From the NCBI GenBank assembly GCA_035345875.1, contig DAORDH010000022.1, positions 23,176 through 87,175 of the forward strand: a stretch of DNA of 64,000 bases. The letters are read 5' to 3'. The notes beneath the pieces were generated by a model that saw nothing but the letters and a program-made list of their open reading frames with translations, ran no database searches and was not told where the DNA came from. A program made the translations under genes and the position numbers. Origin of the DNA: UBA2033 sp035345875. Lineage in GTDB: Bacteria > Spirochaetota > Leptospiria > Leptospirales > Leptospiraceae. Shown piece by piece: positions 25,309 through 33,978 of the stretch (position 1 is the first letter of the stretch; every line of letters starts with the position of its first letter).

Positions 25309-27297
25309 TTAGTTTCGTGTTATCGCTACGGGAGATATATTTGTTACGATAAAAGAACCAGATACGTCTCCATCTACTCTTGTTAATTTTACATAGGTAT
25401 AATAGGTGTAGCCTTCCGAGAGTCGATAGACGCGATAGTTTCCTGCCTTGTCTACTACTTCCACCCAACCAACTTTCCAAGTTCCACCTTCTTCGTTGCT
25501 CGCAGTTGGAAAGGTTCCAGTTGCTTCATATTTTAGAGTCGAAGTATTGTAGGTGGTGCTTAGAGTCTTTGTGGTTCCGAGTGTATTATCAAGTAGTTTC
25601 AAAGGACTATACAATACAATATTGACCGCTTTCACACCAGACGCATTGGTGCTACTGTTATTTGTTGTTAAAGTAGTTGAGCTTGTTGTTGCATTTTGAT
25701 CTGCAGATGTTGTTTCTGTAGTTCCATCTGCTACATCAGCACTGATTGTAAAGCTTTGGTCAAAGTTTACATCTGTCTTGTTAATGGAGATAGATTTTAA
25801 CTCAGGAGGATAAAAGTCTGCAGTTGCAGTTGTTGATGCTCCAATGATTGTAAAACTTTTGTTTAAAGTTGTGCGAGAAGTCCAAAGCGAGTTTCCTGCT
25901 TTGTCTGTAACCCAGATTCCACCTAAGAACCACTGCCCATCAGGAGCAGTATTTCCTTCTGCAAACTGACGAATGGTTGCAGAGCCAGAATAAGTTCCAT
26001 TTGTGTTCGTTCCAGATGTTAGATCTAGTCTTATGTAGATTGCATTTCCTAAGTAGTTGCTATTCGCTGACCACCAAGAATAACTATTCAAACGAGCATC
26101 CATATAAGCGATTCCACTCGCATTTCCCGTTCCACCTGTATCAGTTGCTCCTGTTACTGTAACAGTGATCACAACTTCTTTTGGACTAGCGCTAGAAACT
26201 GAAATATCTACGTTTGATGCAATTGGGTTTTGAACTGTTGCACCCGAATTGATATCTGATTTTAGAGTGACAGTTCCTAGAGTTGGAGCTGCTGTATCAG
26301 GGCTTGAGCCTTTGACTGTGAAAGTAGGAATTGTGATTTTACTATCGATCTTTTGACCACAACCAGTAAAGGTATAATTCGTTGTGCTCTTGCTACTATC
26401 GTATAGATATTGTCTTTCATTCCCTGTGACGTCTCTTGCTGTTATTAAACCTACATTCCAAGTTCCATTGTCTACAAAATTAGTAAGAGTTGCATCTCCT
26501 TCATAGAAACCTGTGTTTGCATTTAGAGTAAGAGTTGCATGAGCTGTGTATCCACTTCCTGTAATTCTTTTAGGACTAAATAATTTTGCAGTAACGGACT
26601 TCACTCCTGTTGCTCTTTTGTCACTAGAAGTTCCTTCGTATCCATCTGATACTTTTGCTGAAATACGAAGCTTACCAGATCCAGAAGATACATCTACTGT
26701 AGAACTATCAATGCTCACAGAAGTGAGTTCAGGTGCCGCAGTATCGCCTTTTGGATTGTAACCGCATACAAAAGAAATCGGTGCATTTGGAATTGCATTT
26801 AAAATATTTCCGGATACTCTGATGATAACTACTTTGATAGAGCCATCTGAGTAAGTGATCGTTGCCTTCCCATCTTTATTGAGTCCAAGAGAAGAACCAC
26901 TTTCAATTTTAATTTTAAATGCCATACCTTTGTTGTCTGTCGTTGTAACAACTGCTTGGTATTCTCCTACTGCTAATGTAAATACAACGTTCCCATTTGT
27001 ATCGGTTTGTGCAGAAGTAGTAAACACTGGACCTGTTGTTGTGCTGGTTGTGCTATTCGTGCTCGTTGTAGTAGTGGAAGAAGCTTCCCTCACGCTAGAT
27101 GAAGTGGTGGTTGTTGCGGGAGAAAAATAAACCATAGCATTTGAGGTTGCAGATGTTGTGGATATATTGGCACTGACTTGGTAGGTAGCAGGTTGAGCCA
27201 ATAAAAGAAGAGTTGCCTCGTTGGTTGAACTTTTCTTTACATCAATACAAAAGGAAAGTGCTAAGAGAGAGAAAGATGTGAGTAGAAATTTTTTCAT
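25309..27297 (-). CDS. Surface lipoprotein with three Ig-like repeats
   Basis: Large lipoprotein, probably exposed on the outer membrane. The lipobox LALSFC is at about residue 17. Residues 40-150 are a Thr/Ser-rich module (many TTT and TST runs). Three repeats of about 130-150 residues follow, each opening with a DTAAPEL / DTAAPTL / DFYPPEL motif and closing with WNVGLITARDVTGNERQYLY, WFLGGIWVTDKAGNSLW or WKVGWVEVVDKAGNYRVY. These are bacterial Ig-like strands. The function is not known. The RBS AGGAAA precedes the ATG, and it has its own terminator. Confidence 0.78.
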   Translation of the reverse strand: MKKFLLTSFSLLALSFCIDVKKSSTNEATLLLLAQPATYQVSANISTTSATSNAMVYFSPATTTTSSSVREASSTTTTSTNSTTSTTTGPVFTTSAQTDTNGNVVFTLAVGEYQAVVTTTDNKGMAFKIKIESGSSLGLNKDGKATITYSDGSIKVVIIRVSGNILNAIPNAPISFVCGYNPKGDTAAPELTSVSIDSSTVDVSSGSGKLRISAKVSDGYEGTSSDKRATGVKSVTAKLFSPKRITGSGYTAHATLTLNANTGFYEGDATLTNFVDNGTWNVGLITARDVTGNERQYLYDSSKSTTNYTFTGCGQKIDSKITIPTFTVKGSSPDTAAPTLGTVTLKSDINSGATVQNPIASNVDISVSSASPKEVVITVTVTGATDTGGTGNASGIAYMDARLNSYSWWSANSNYLGNAIYIRLDLTSGTNTNGTYSGSATIRQFAEGNTAPDGQWFLGGIWVTDKAGNSLWTSRTTLNKSFTIIGASTTATADFYPPELKSISINKTDVNFDQSFTISADVADGTTETTSADQNATTSSTTLTTNNSSTNASGVKAVNIVLYSPLKLLDNTLGTTKTLSTTYNTSTLKYEATGTFPTASNEEGGTWKVGWVEVVDKAGNYRVYRLSEGYTYYTYVKLTRVDGDVSGSFIVTNISPVAITRN

Positions 27298-27816
27298 ATG
27301 ATTTCCTCAAAATTTTAAGTTGTATAAAAGATAACTAGACCCTTTATATTTATAACAAACCAGTTTTCCAAATTTTTCAGGGATAAACCTGTTTTTGCTA
27401 CAGAGAAATCTAGAACCTGATATTTGGATTTGTCAACCAATTTTTGAATCGGTTCTCAAGAAAAGATTTTAGTTCAATTTGGATTTAGAAAATAAGGTTT
27501 CATCTACATCGCAAAAAGCAATCAATCTGTTATAAAATAAAATGGAACCGCGAATAAATGCCGGTCTTATCGTCGTAAATCTTTGGAATTTAATCTTGAA
27601 TACGAAAGAAAAGTAACGTTAGGTATTAATTAAAAAATGAAGACAAATAATAAAATTTTAGGAAGAGCTTAAAAAAGATTTTAGGAGCAAAGGATGATTC
27701 CTAGAAAGGTTGGATGTCTCTATTCATACATAAGATAGATTTCTAAATACAGAATTCCGAATGGACCTCAGTAAAAATAAATTGAATGATTTAGAAATCT
27801 TTGGATTCTATCCTAG
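27298..27816. other. Intergenic region, divergent promoters
   Basis: About 520 AT-rich bases between a lipoprotein and a response regulator gene. No repeat, RNA or ORF with a ribosome site stood out. Confidence 0.35.
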
Positions 27817-28461
27817 ATGGTTCATTTTGAAAAGACTCAGAAGAATTCAACACCTTGGCGTATTGTAGTAGCAGATGATCATTCTGTCGCTCATTTTGGA
27901 ATTGAGGCTGTTCTTGCGGCTAATCCTGAGTTTACTATCGTTTCTAAAATTTCAGATGGGAGGCAAATAAAAATTACCCTTCAACAAGAAGAGGCTGATA
28001 TTTTAATATTAGATGTCGATTTGCCTGAACTATCAGGAATTGATTTTTTAAGAGAAGAAAGAAGTAATTTCCCAAATTTGAAAATACTATTATTTACTGT
28101 TCATGAGGGGGAGGGCTTCTTTCGAGAAGCTCTTAGGCTTGGGGCTAATGGTTATTTTTTAAAGTCAGATCATATTTTAAATATGCCAAAGGCGCTTTCC
28201 TGCTTAGTAAAAAATGAATTTTATTGTTCTGAAAAAATAAAATCCTATCTTTTAAAAACAGAAAAATCGGATGAATTGAGTAGTAAAGAAATCGAAATAT
28301 TAAAAATGGTAGTAGCGGGTTTCTCGGCTCGTGAAATTGGAGAAAGAATGGAAATTTCGAGACGAACCATTGAATACTATATTACCCGCCTAAAAGAAAA
28401 ATTAGATGCAGAAAATATAGTAGAACTTGTAGTCACTGCCAAAGAAAAATATTTTTTATAA
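27817..28461 (+). CDS. NarL/FixJ-type response regulator
   Basis: DNA-binding response regulator. Receiver about residues 17-130 (VVADDHSVAHFGIEA, acceptor Asp in LILDVDLPELSG, Lys in FLKSDHI). LuxR-type helix-turn-helix about 150-212: LSSKEIEILKMVVAGFSARE and EISRRTIEYYITRLKEKLDA. 214 residues, standard. It shares the operon with a 7TMR-DISM kinase whose ATG follows the stop by one base. The ATG at 27817 has no good ribosome site; a start a few codons later is conceivable but lacks an ATG. Confidence 0.9.
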   Translation: MVHFEKTQKNSTPWRIVVADDHSVAHFGIEAVLAANPEFTIVSKISDGRQIKITLQQEEADILILDVDLPELSGIDFLREERSNFPNLKILLFTVHEGEGFFREALRLGANGYFLKSDHILNMPKALSCLVKNEFYCSEKIKSYLLKTEKSDELSSKEIEILKMVVAGFSAREIGERMEISRRTIEYYITRLKEKLDAENIVELVVTAKEKYFL

Positions 28462-28462
28462 A

Positions 28463-30775
28463 ATGAAAATAGTTCAAGTTTTAATTCTGCTTCTATTTAG
28501 TTATTCTAGTCAATATGCCTTTGATCGAGTGGACTTACCAACTAAAGGGTCTAGTCATTTAACAGAAAAAATCCATTATTTTGAATCTGATTCAGAGGAT
28601 CTAATTCCTGAAATAATAAAAGAGAGTAAATCTTTCCCTTGGCAGAAAAGCAATCTTTCCATTTTAAACTTTGGATTTACAAAAAAAAATATTTATATAG
28701 CGCTAAACGTTCGTATTCTAGGGAATGAAAACCAATATTTGGTGATTAATACTCCTAGGATTGATCGAATTCTTTTTTATTCCCCAGCCAAAGGAGTTTA
28801 TCGAGAAAGTAGGGCAGGGATACTCGATCCTTTATCCGTAAGAGAGTTTTCTCATCGAAATCCAATTTTTTTATTGGAGAAAACACAAGAAGAGGAGACT
28901 ATCGTATTTTTTCATATCAAATCAGAGACATCTCTCCAATTTGAATTAATTTCCTATGATCATAAAAGTCTATTAGAAACAACTGCAAGTGAACAAATTT
29001 ATTTTGGTATTTTTATTGGGGTTGCGATTCTATCTGTTTTATATGGTCTTATGCTCTTTCATTTGATGAAAGATTTTGCGAATCTGTATTTCTCTATTTA
29101 TAGTTTATTTAGTTTGATTACTATTTTGATTTATACGGAATTTGGTTTTCCATATCTATGGGCGAATTATCCATCTTTCAATCATTTTAATTTATTTTCA
29201 ATTTTGCTATCTGCCATTTTTGGAGTCTTGTTTTATAGGAATGTTTTAAATATTGATAAAAATAGTCCTGTTTTAAATCGGATTTTTAATTTTAAGCTGA
29301 TTGTATTGCTAATAACGTTTCCTCTTCTGTTTTTTATAAAGTTCTCTCTTTCTTTAAAGATAGTTTTATTTGAAATTGTTCTAGTCATGCCAATTATATT
29401 AGTTTCTGGATTTAAAATTTCCCTTTTGAGATATAAGCCTGGGGTTTATGTATTTCTAAGTTCTACATTATGGTATATTGAATTTCTAGTTCGAGTTCTT
29501 GAATACAATCAGTTCTTAGCTTTTGATTTTAGTTTTTTAGATACACTTTTATTTCGTATTCTAGAAAGAGTAATTCTTTGTATTGCGCTCATGGAGAGAG
29601 TGAGAGCAATTAAAAATGAAAAGGAGCAAATCCAAAAAAGCAAGTTAGAATATGAAATCAGCGTTCAAAAAGAGCTGAGTCTTCTCAATCAAAATATGGA
29701 ATCTCTCGTAAAAGAAAGAACCTTGGAATTGGAAAAAGAGAAAGAAGCGGCTTTACATGCAAATTTACTTATGAATAGTTTTGTCACTACTGTTTCGCAT
29801 GATTTAAAGTCTCCTATTTTAAATATTCGTAATTTATTAGATATCATGATTGTAAAAGAAGAAATGGATTGGGAAGAGAGAATTTATTATTTAAAAAATT
29901 GTAGAAATGCTCTTACATCTTCTTATCAACTAGTTAATAACTTACTCAATGTGGAGAGATTTGAGTCTGGAAATTTAGAAATTACCTATCAATATTTAGA
30001 TATCAACACAATCTTAAAAGAAACAATCCAAGAGCTTGCCTTTATTTTAAATGCAAAGAATATAAAAATCGAATTCCAAGAAAAAGAAGATATGATTATC
30101 ATTGGAGATAGACAATTAGTCTTGCAGCTCTTCTTAAATATTCTTTCAAATGCAATAAAATTTTCTCATGAAAATGGTAAGATTCAAATCCTTTCTCAGT
30201 TCAATCAAAACTATTACGAGATAATTATTTCAGATGAAGGAATTGGGATGAGTCAAGCAGATGTAAGTAGGCTTCAAGGTAATTCGATCTACAGTGAAAA
30301 AGGAACAAAAGGAGAGGTAGGTTCTGGATTTGGATTTGGAATCATAAAAAAGATCGTTAGTCTCCATGATGGTAAAATTCAATTGAAATCAAAAAAAAAC
30401 ATTGGAACAGAGATTCAAATTTCTCTTCCTTGTCAGGACAAAGTTGCGATTTGTATTTGGGATCTACCGCTTGATTATTCTATTTTAAGAGAGAAGGCAG
30501 AATGTAATTCGATTCGACTCTTGAGAATATTTGATTTAAATAAAGTAACTAAGCTTTTAGAAACAATTTCTCCAGACTTTTTTGTAATTGGTCTTTCTTT
30601 TCGTGGATTTGAATCTATATCCAAAGAACTTTTGAATTTACTGAAATTTTTAGAAAATAAGTCGATGCAGGTTTATCTCGTCAGTTCGAGAGATGTATTT
30701 GAAAAAATCAAAGAGCAGAAAAATCTACTCTTTGTTATAAGTGAAAATAAAAATTTAGAAAACATATTTGTTTAA
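28463..30775 (+). CDS. 7TMR-DISM sensor histidine kinase
   Basis: Membrane sensor kinase. Signal peptide (1-20), periplasmic sensor domain (about 30-175), seven membrane helices (about 185-385), a coiled coil (390-430), a HisKA dimerisation domain with the H-box VSHDLKSPILNIRN (His446), and an ATPase domain with N-box LFLNILSNAIKFSHENG and G-boxes DEGIGMS and GFGFGIIKK. After about residue 655 a further 110 residues look like a decayed receiver fold without the acid pocket. It follows the NarL-type regulator by one base. The stop overlaps the stop of the convergent YHYH gene by 4 bases. Confidence 0.9.
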   Translation: MKIVQVLILLLFSYSSQYAFDRVDLPTKGSSHLTEKIHYFESDSEDLIPEIIKESKSFPWQKSNLSILNFGFTKKNIYIALNVRILGNENQYLVINTPRIDRILFYSPAKGVYRESRAGILDPLSVREFSHRNPIFLLEKTQEEETIVFFHIKSETSLQFELISYDHKSLLETTASEQIYFGIFIGVAILSVLYGLMLFHLMKDFANLYFSIYSLFSLITILIYTEFGFPYLWANYPSFNHFNLFSILLSAIFGVLFYRNVLNIDKNSPVLNRIFNFKLIVLLITFPLLFFIKFSLSLKIVLFEIVLVMPIILVSGFKISLLRYKPGVYVFLSSTLWYIEFLVRVLEYNQFLAFDFSFLDTLLFRILERVILCIALMERVRAIKNEKEQIQKSKLEYEISVQKELSLLNQNMESLVKERTLELEKEKEAALHANLLMNSFVTTVSHDLKSPILNIRNLLDIMIVKEEMDWEERIYYLKNCRNALTSSYQLVNNLLNVERFESGNLEITYQYLDINTILKETIQELAFILNAKNIKIEFQEKEDMIIIGDRQLVLQLFLNILSNAIKFSHENGKIQILSQFNQNYYEIIISDEGIGMSQADVSRLQGNSIYSEKGTKGEVGSGFGFGIIKKIVSLHDGKIQLKSKKNIGTEIQISLPCQDKVAICIWDLPLDYSILREKAECNSIRLLRIFDLNKVTKLLETISPDFFVIGLSFRGFESISKELLNLLKFLENKSMQVYLVSSRDVFEKIKEQKNLLFVISENKNLENIFV

Positions 30776-31713
30776 TTAGAGACGGTTCCTTTGTTCCCAT
30801 AAAAATAGGAACCCATTAAAGTATAAATGGTAGCAGTGCTGTCATAGGCATAATGATAATGATATGTAGCAGTGCTAAAATGAGTTGTCTTTGCTGTATG
30901 GCCATGTAAAGAATCTAAGTCTGTTGGAGTAAAATCATCAGACGTTGAGCTAGTTGCATTATCGCATTTTTGCCCATAGATTGCATAACCATCTAATGAA
31001 ATTCCTATGAGAGTAGAGTTATTACAAGAAGCACTGTTACTGACTAACGTTGTATTATCACAAACTTTAGGAACAGCCGCATGATGGTGATACATTCCAG
31101 TTCCTTCTGGGTGACCTGAGAAAGAATCAAATGACACAGCTTCTTTTGCAAGTGTATCTGGTGGAGCAGCAGCATTATTATAAATTGCAAGTCCATTGAC
31201 TGTCATTCCAATGGAAACTAAACCACCTTGTGTGCTATCTGTTCCTGTTCCTTTCGTTGGAGTGGATGGAATGGTGTAAACTAGCTTTTGACTTGCAATG
31301 GTGCTTGGATTCCCAGCCGTAGCAGAATCATACAAAGGAGAAGTAGAACCAAAATAATAGGATTTGTGGTTTGGTATGTTTTGTGATTTGAAAACGTATT
31401 TACCATTTGAATCGATATAGCCAACAGCGCATTTAAAGTTATTTTTGATCCAAGAAGGAAGAGAACTATCCATACAAGTTGCAACTCCGCTTACACACCC
31501 AGTCGAGTTATCGATAGTCGCGGTGCTATTTGTGACGGAGGTTCCAGTTGATGTGGAGGAAGAACAGCTTGTAGATCCAGTTGTTCTGGTTGCTAGATAG
31601 GCTGCGGATGCGTATTGTGCTGATTTATTATTATCATTATTTCCACCTACTAGATTGTTGCAGGTTTGTAAAAATGGAATTAGTAAGCTAATTCCTATCA
31701 GTGTATATTTCAT
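30772..31713 (-). CDS. YHYH-domain lipoprotein
   Basis: Secreted or surface lipoprotein of the YHYH family, whose function is unknown. The lipobox FLQTC lies near residue 18. A Ser/Thr-rich linker (about 35-85) follows. The YHYH domain (about 120-313) is His-rich: GHPEGTGMYHHHAAVPKVC, LIGISLDGYAIYGQKC, DLDSLHGHTAKTTHF and the eponymous YHYHYAYD. The histidines suggest metal binding. Cysteines are in even number in the mature domain. RBS AAGGAG precedes the ATG. It is monocistronic. Confidence 0.85.
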   Translation of the reverse strand: MKYTLIGISLLIPFLQTCNNLVGGNNDNNKSAQYASAAYLATRTTGSTSCSSSTSTGTSVTNSTATIDNSTGCVSGVATCMDSSLPSWIKNNFKCAVGYIDSNGKYVFKSQNIPNHKSYYFGSTSPLYDSATAGNPSTIASQKLVYTIPSTPTKGTGTDSTQGGLVSIGMTVNGLAIYNNAAAPPDTLAKEAVSFDSFSGHPEGTGMYHHHAAVPKVCDNTTLVSNSASCNNSTLIGISLDGYAIYGQKCDNATSSTSDDFTPTDLDSLHGHTAKTTHFSTATYHYHYAYDSTATIYTLMGSYFYGNKGTVSN

Positions 31714-32322
31714 GAAATACTCCTTATACCGAATATGATTTTGAGAAAATTTTTCATATTGGATTCCTTACTATAAGAGGATAGAAGCAGTAATACAATT
31801 CATTTTGTAAAAAGGAAGTGCTTGGACGTTTAGTACTTTTACGAACTTTTGTTTCCAATCTAGAATCTAGGGAGTATATCTGAGTAGATTCCTCGATTCA
31901 AATGGGTAAAACACAAACTCTCCGCAGATGAAACCTTAGGAGGCTTCTTCTTATTTAGAGGATTGGATTTGAAAAGACATGAGAATTCTTTGCAGATACA
32001 AGATTTCGTCTGACTCATTAGGACTGATTTGTTTTGAAATAAACCAGAAATCAAAAAATGGATCAACTGATAAATTCCATTCTGTATTTCTATCCATTCA
32101 CAATAGAAATAAAGAGATAAAAAAACCAAGAAGGCTTTCATCGAAATCTCTTTTTTTAGATCTGTTTTTATAGCCTTGGTCTTGGTTGATGCACAACCCC
32201 ATTCTAAGTTCTGCTAAAAATCATAGTATTAAAAAGGGAATCGAGTAGACAAATAGATGCTTTACCTGAAATGTTCCTATCATAGTTATTTTTTTAAATT
32301 CCTAAATAAAGAGAGACCCTAA
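31714..32322. other. Intergenic region upstream of acyl-CoA carboxylase
   Basis: About 600 bases between divergent genes. Short ORFs on both strands overlap one another and have no recognisable product (see rejected items). The promoter for the carboxylase operon must be near the right end. No repeat of either family was found. Confidence 0.35.
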
Positions 32323-33978
32323 ATGGACAGTAAACACATATCCTTTGACAATCCATTGGCACATTTGAACGAACCAGCTCCAATTCCAACGAAGACTGGT
32401 ATATACGAAGAAGCCCTGAAAATGGGAGAAGAATTAATCAAAAAGCCACTCGCTGGTGGTGGAACCGATCGAATCCTTGTGCAACATTCCAAAGACAGAA
32501 TGACAGTCTGGGAAAGAATTAAAGTTCTAACTGATAAAGAGCCAACCATCTTTTATCAAAACTGGGGAGCCAATTTAGATGGTGCTTCTCTTGTTACTGG
32601 AATTTTAAACATTGGTGGAAGAGATGTTGCTATCTATGGACATGATTTCACATTACGCGCTGGATCAATGGATGCGACTAACGGTAGTAAGTTAGCAAGA
32701 CTCATCTATATGGCAGGCGAGCATGGAATTCCGCTTATCGGTATGAATGATTCTGCTGGTGCTTTCGTTCCTGCTGGAGTGGGTGGACTAGACGGTTATA
32801 GTGAAGCCTTCACAGCACTTCGAAAAATTTCTGGTAAAGTTCCAAGTGTGATGCTCATGTTTGGGTTTAATGCGGGTGGTGGTTCTTATCTTCCACGTCA
32901 GGGATCTTTTATGATTCAGTGTGATAACACATTCTTTGGACTCACAGGTCCTGGAGTTGTGAAATCAGTGTTAGGCGAAGATATTTCTGCAGAAGATTTA
33001 GGTGGACCAAAAGTGCATGGTCAAAGTGGAGTTGTGGATTTAGTAACTCCAGATGAATATGGTTCTTTGAAAACTGCACTTCGTCTACTTTCTTATCTAC
33101 CGGATAACAATGGAGTAAACGCTCCTTTCTTTCCAACCTCTGATCCACTTGATCGTTTTACTTATGAAGAAGATATCTTATTTAAAAAGACATTCAATTC
33201 CCCGACTGGAATGAACACTCCATTTGATATCACTTTATATATGCAACAAATCTGTGACCATGGTTCTTACTTTGAAGTGCAACCGCAAAGAGCTAGAAAC
33301 TTAATCACTGCATTTGGAAGAATTGGTGGTCATGTGGTAGCATTCCTTGCCAATAACTCAGCCGTTAGTTCCGGACAGATTGATATTGGAGCCGCAAGAA
33401 AAGGAACTCGTTTTGTTCGTTTTGCAAATCTTTACAATATTCCAATGATCTTTTTAGAAGATACAACTGGATTCTTACCTGGTAGAGAGCAAGAAGCAGG
33501 TGGTATTGTGCTCGAAGGTAGAAAGCTACTCGATTCTATCATTGATCTTCGCACTCCACGGATAACATTAATTATCCGCAATGCGTTTGGTGGTGCGTAT
33601 GCTACTTTCAATTCTTATTTCACAGGAGCAGACGTTGTGTATACATTGCCGACTGCTCGTATTGCTGTGATGGGTCCTGCGGGTAAAGACTATGTTTACA
33701 AAGATGAAATTTCTAAAATAAACAAGGCTTATGCAGAGGCAATCAAGAAGGGTGGGGCAGAAGATGAAGCTAAGAAAGTGAGAGATGCAGAACTTGCTAA
33801 GCTTTCTCAGCTCTATGAAAAAGAATTAATGAATCCAAAAGAAGCTCTTTCTCTTGGTTCTGTTTCGAGTGTCGTTATTCCTGGAACAAGTAGAAAAGTT
33901 TTAGGAAATTCTTTGAATTATTTAATGAGTCGTTATAAAGCATCTCCAATGGGTGGTGTGCAAAGGGAGTTTGAATAA
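32323..33978 (+). CDS. Acyl-CoA carboxylase, carboxyltransferase subunit
   Basis: Carboxyltransferase half of an acetyl/propionyl-CoA-type carboxylase: transfers carboxyl from biotin to an acyl-CoA to give malonyl- or methylmalonyl-CoA. Seen: RMTVWERIKVLTD at the N-terminus, DSAGAFVPAGVGGLDGYSE (first oxyanion region), SVMLMFGFNAGGGSYLPR, GPGVVKSVLGEDISAEDLGG, VHGQSGVVD, and the second domain with LEDTTGFLPGREQEAGGI and IRNAFGGAYATFNSYFTG. 551 residues, as in PccB/AccD5 proteins. The stop overlaps the start of the biotin carboxylase gene, one operon. Substrate is not fixed by sequence. Confidence 0.93.
   Translation: MDSKHISFDNPLAHLNEPAPIPTKTGIYEEALKMGEELIKKPLAGGGTDRILVQHSKDRMTVWERIKVLTDKEPTIFYQNWGANLDGASLVTGILNIGGRDVAIYGHDFTLRAGSMDATNGSKLARLIYMAGEHGIPLIGMNDSAGAFVPAGVGGLDGYSEAFTALRKISGKVPSVMLMFGFNAGGGSYLPRQGSFMIQCDNTFFGLTGPGVVKSVLGEDISAEDLGGPKVHGQSGVVDLVTPDEYGSLKTALRLLSYLPDNNGVNAPFFPTSDPLDRFTYEEDILFKKTFNSPTGMNTPFDITLYMQQICDHGSYFEVQPQRARNLITAFGRIGGHVVAFLANNSAVSSGQIDIGAARKGTRFVRFANLYNIPMIFLEDTTGFLPGREQEAGGIVLEGRKLLDSIIDLRTPRITLIIRNAFGGAYATFNSYFTGADVVYTLPTARIAVMGPAGKDYVYKDEISKINKAYAEAIKKGGAEDEAKKVRDAELAKLSQLYEKELMNPKEALSLGSVSSVVIPGTSRKVLGNSLNYLMSRYKASPMGGVQREFE

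Noticed and set aside
25118..25480. 120-codon minus-strand ORF across the Ig-like lipoprotein terminator
   Set aside because: It overlaps the C-terminal coding of the lipoprotein and a strong terminator, and has no ribosome site.
31860..32141. 93-codon minus-strand ORF with a hydrophobic start and a Cys-rich middle
   Set aside because: No recognised domain, weak ribosome site (GAGAT), and it lies in the likely promoter region of the carboxylase operon with an overlapping plus-strand ORF. It may be chance in AT-rich DNA.
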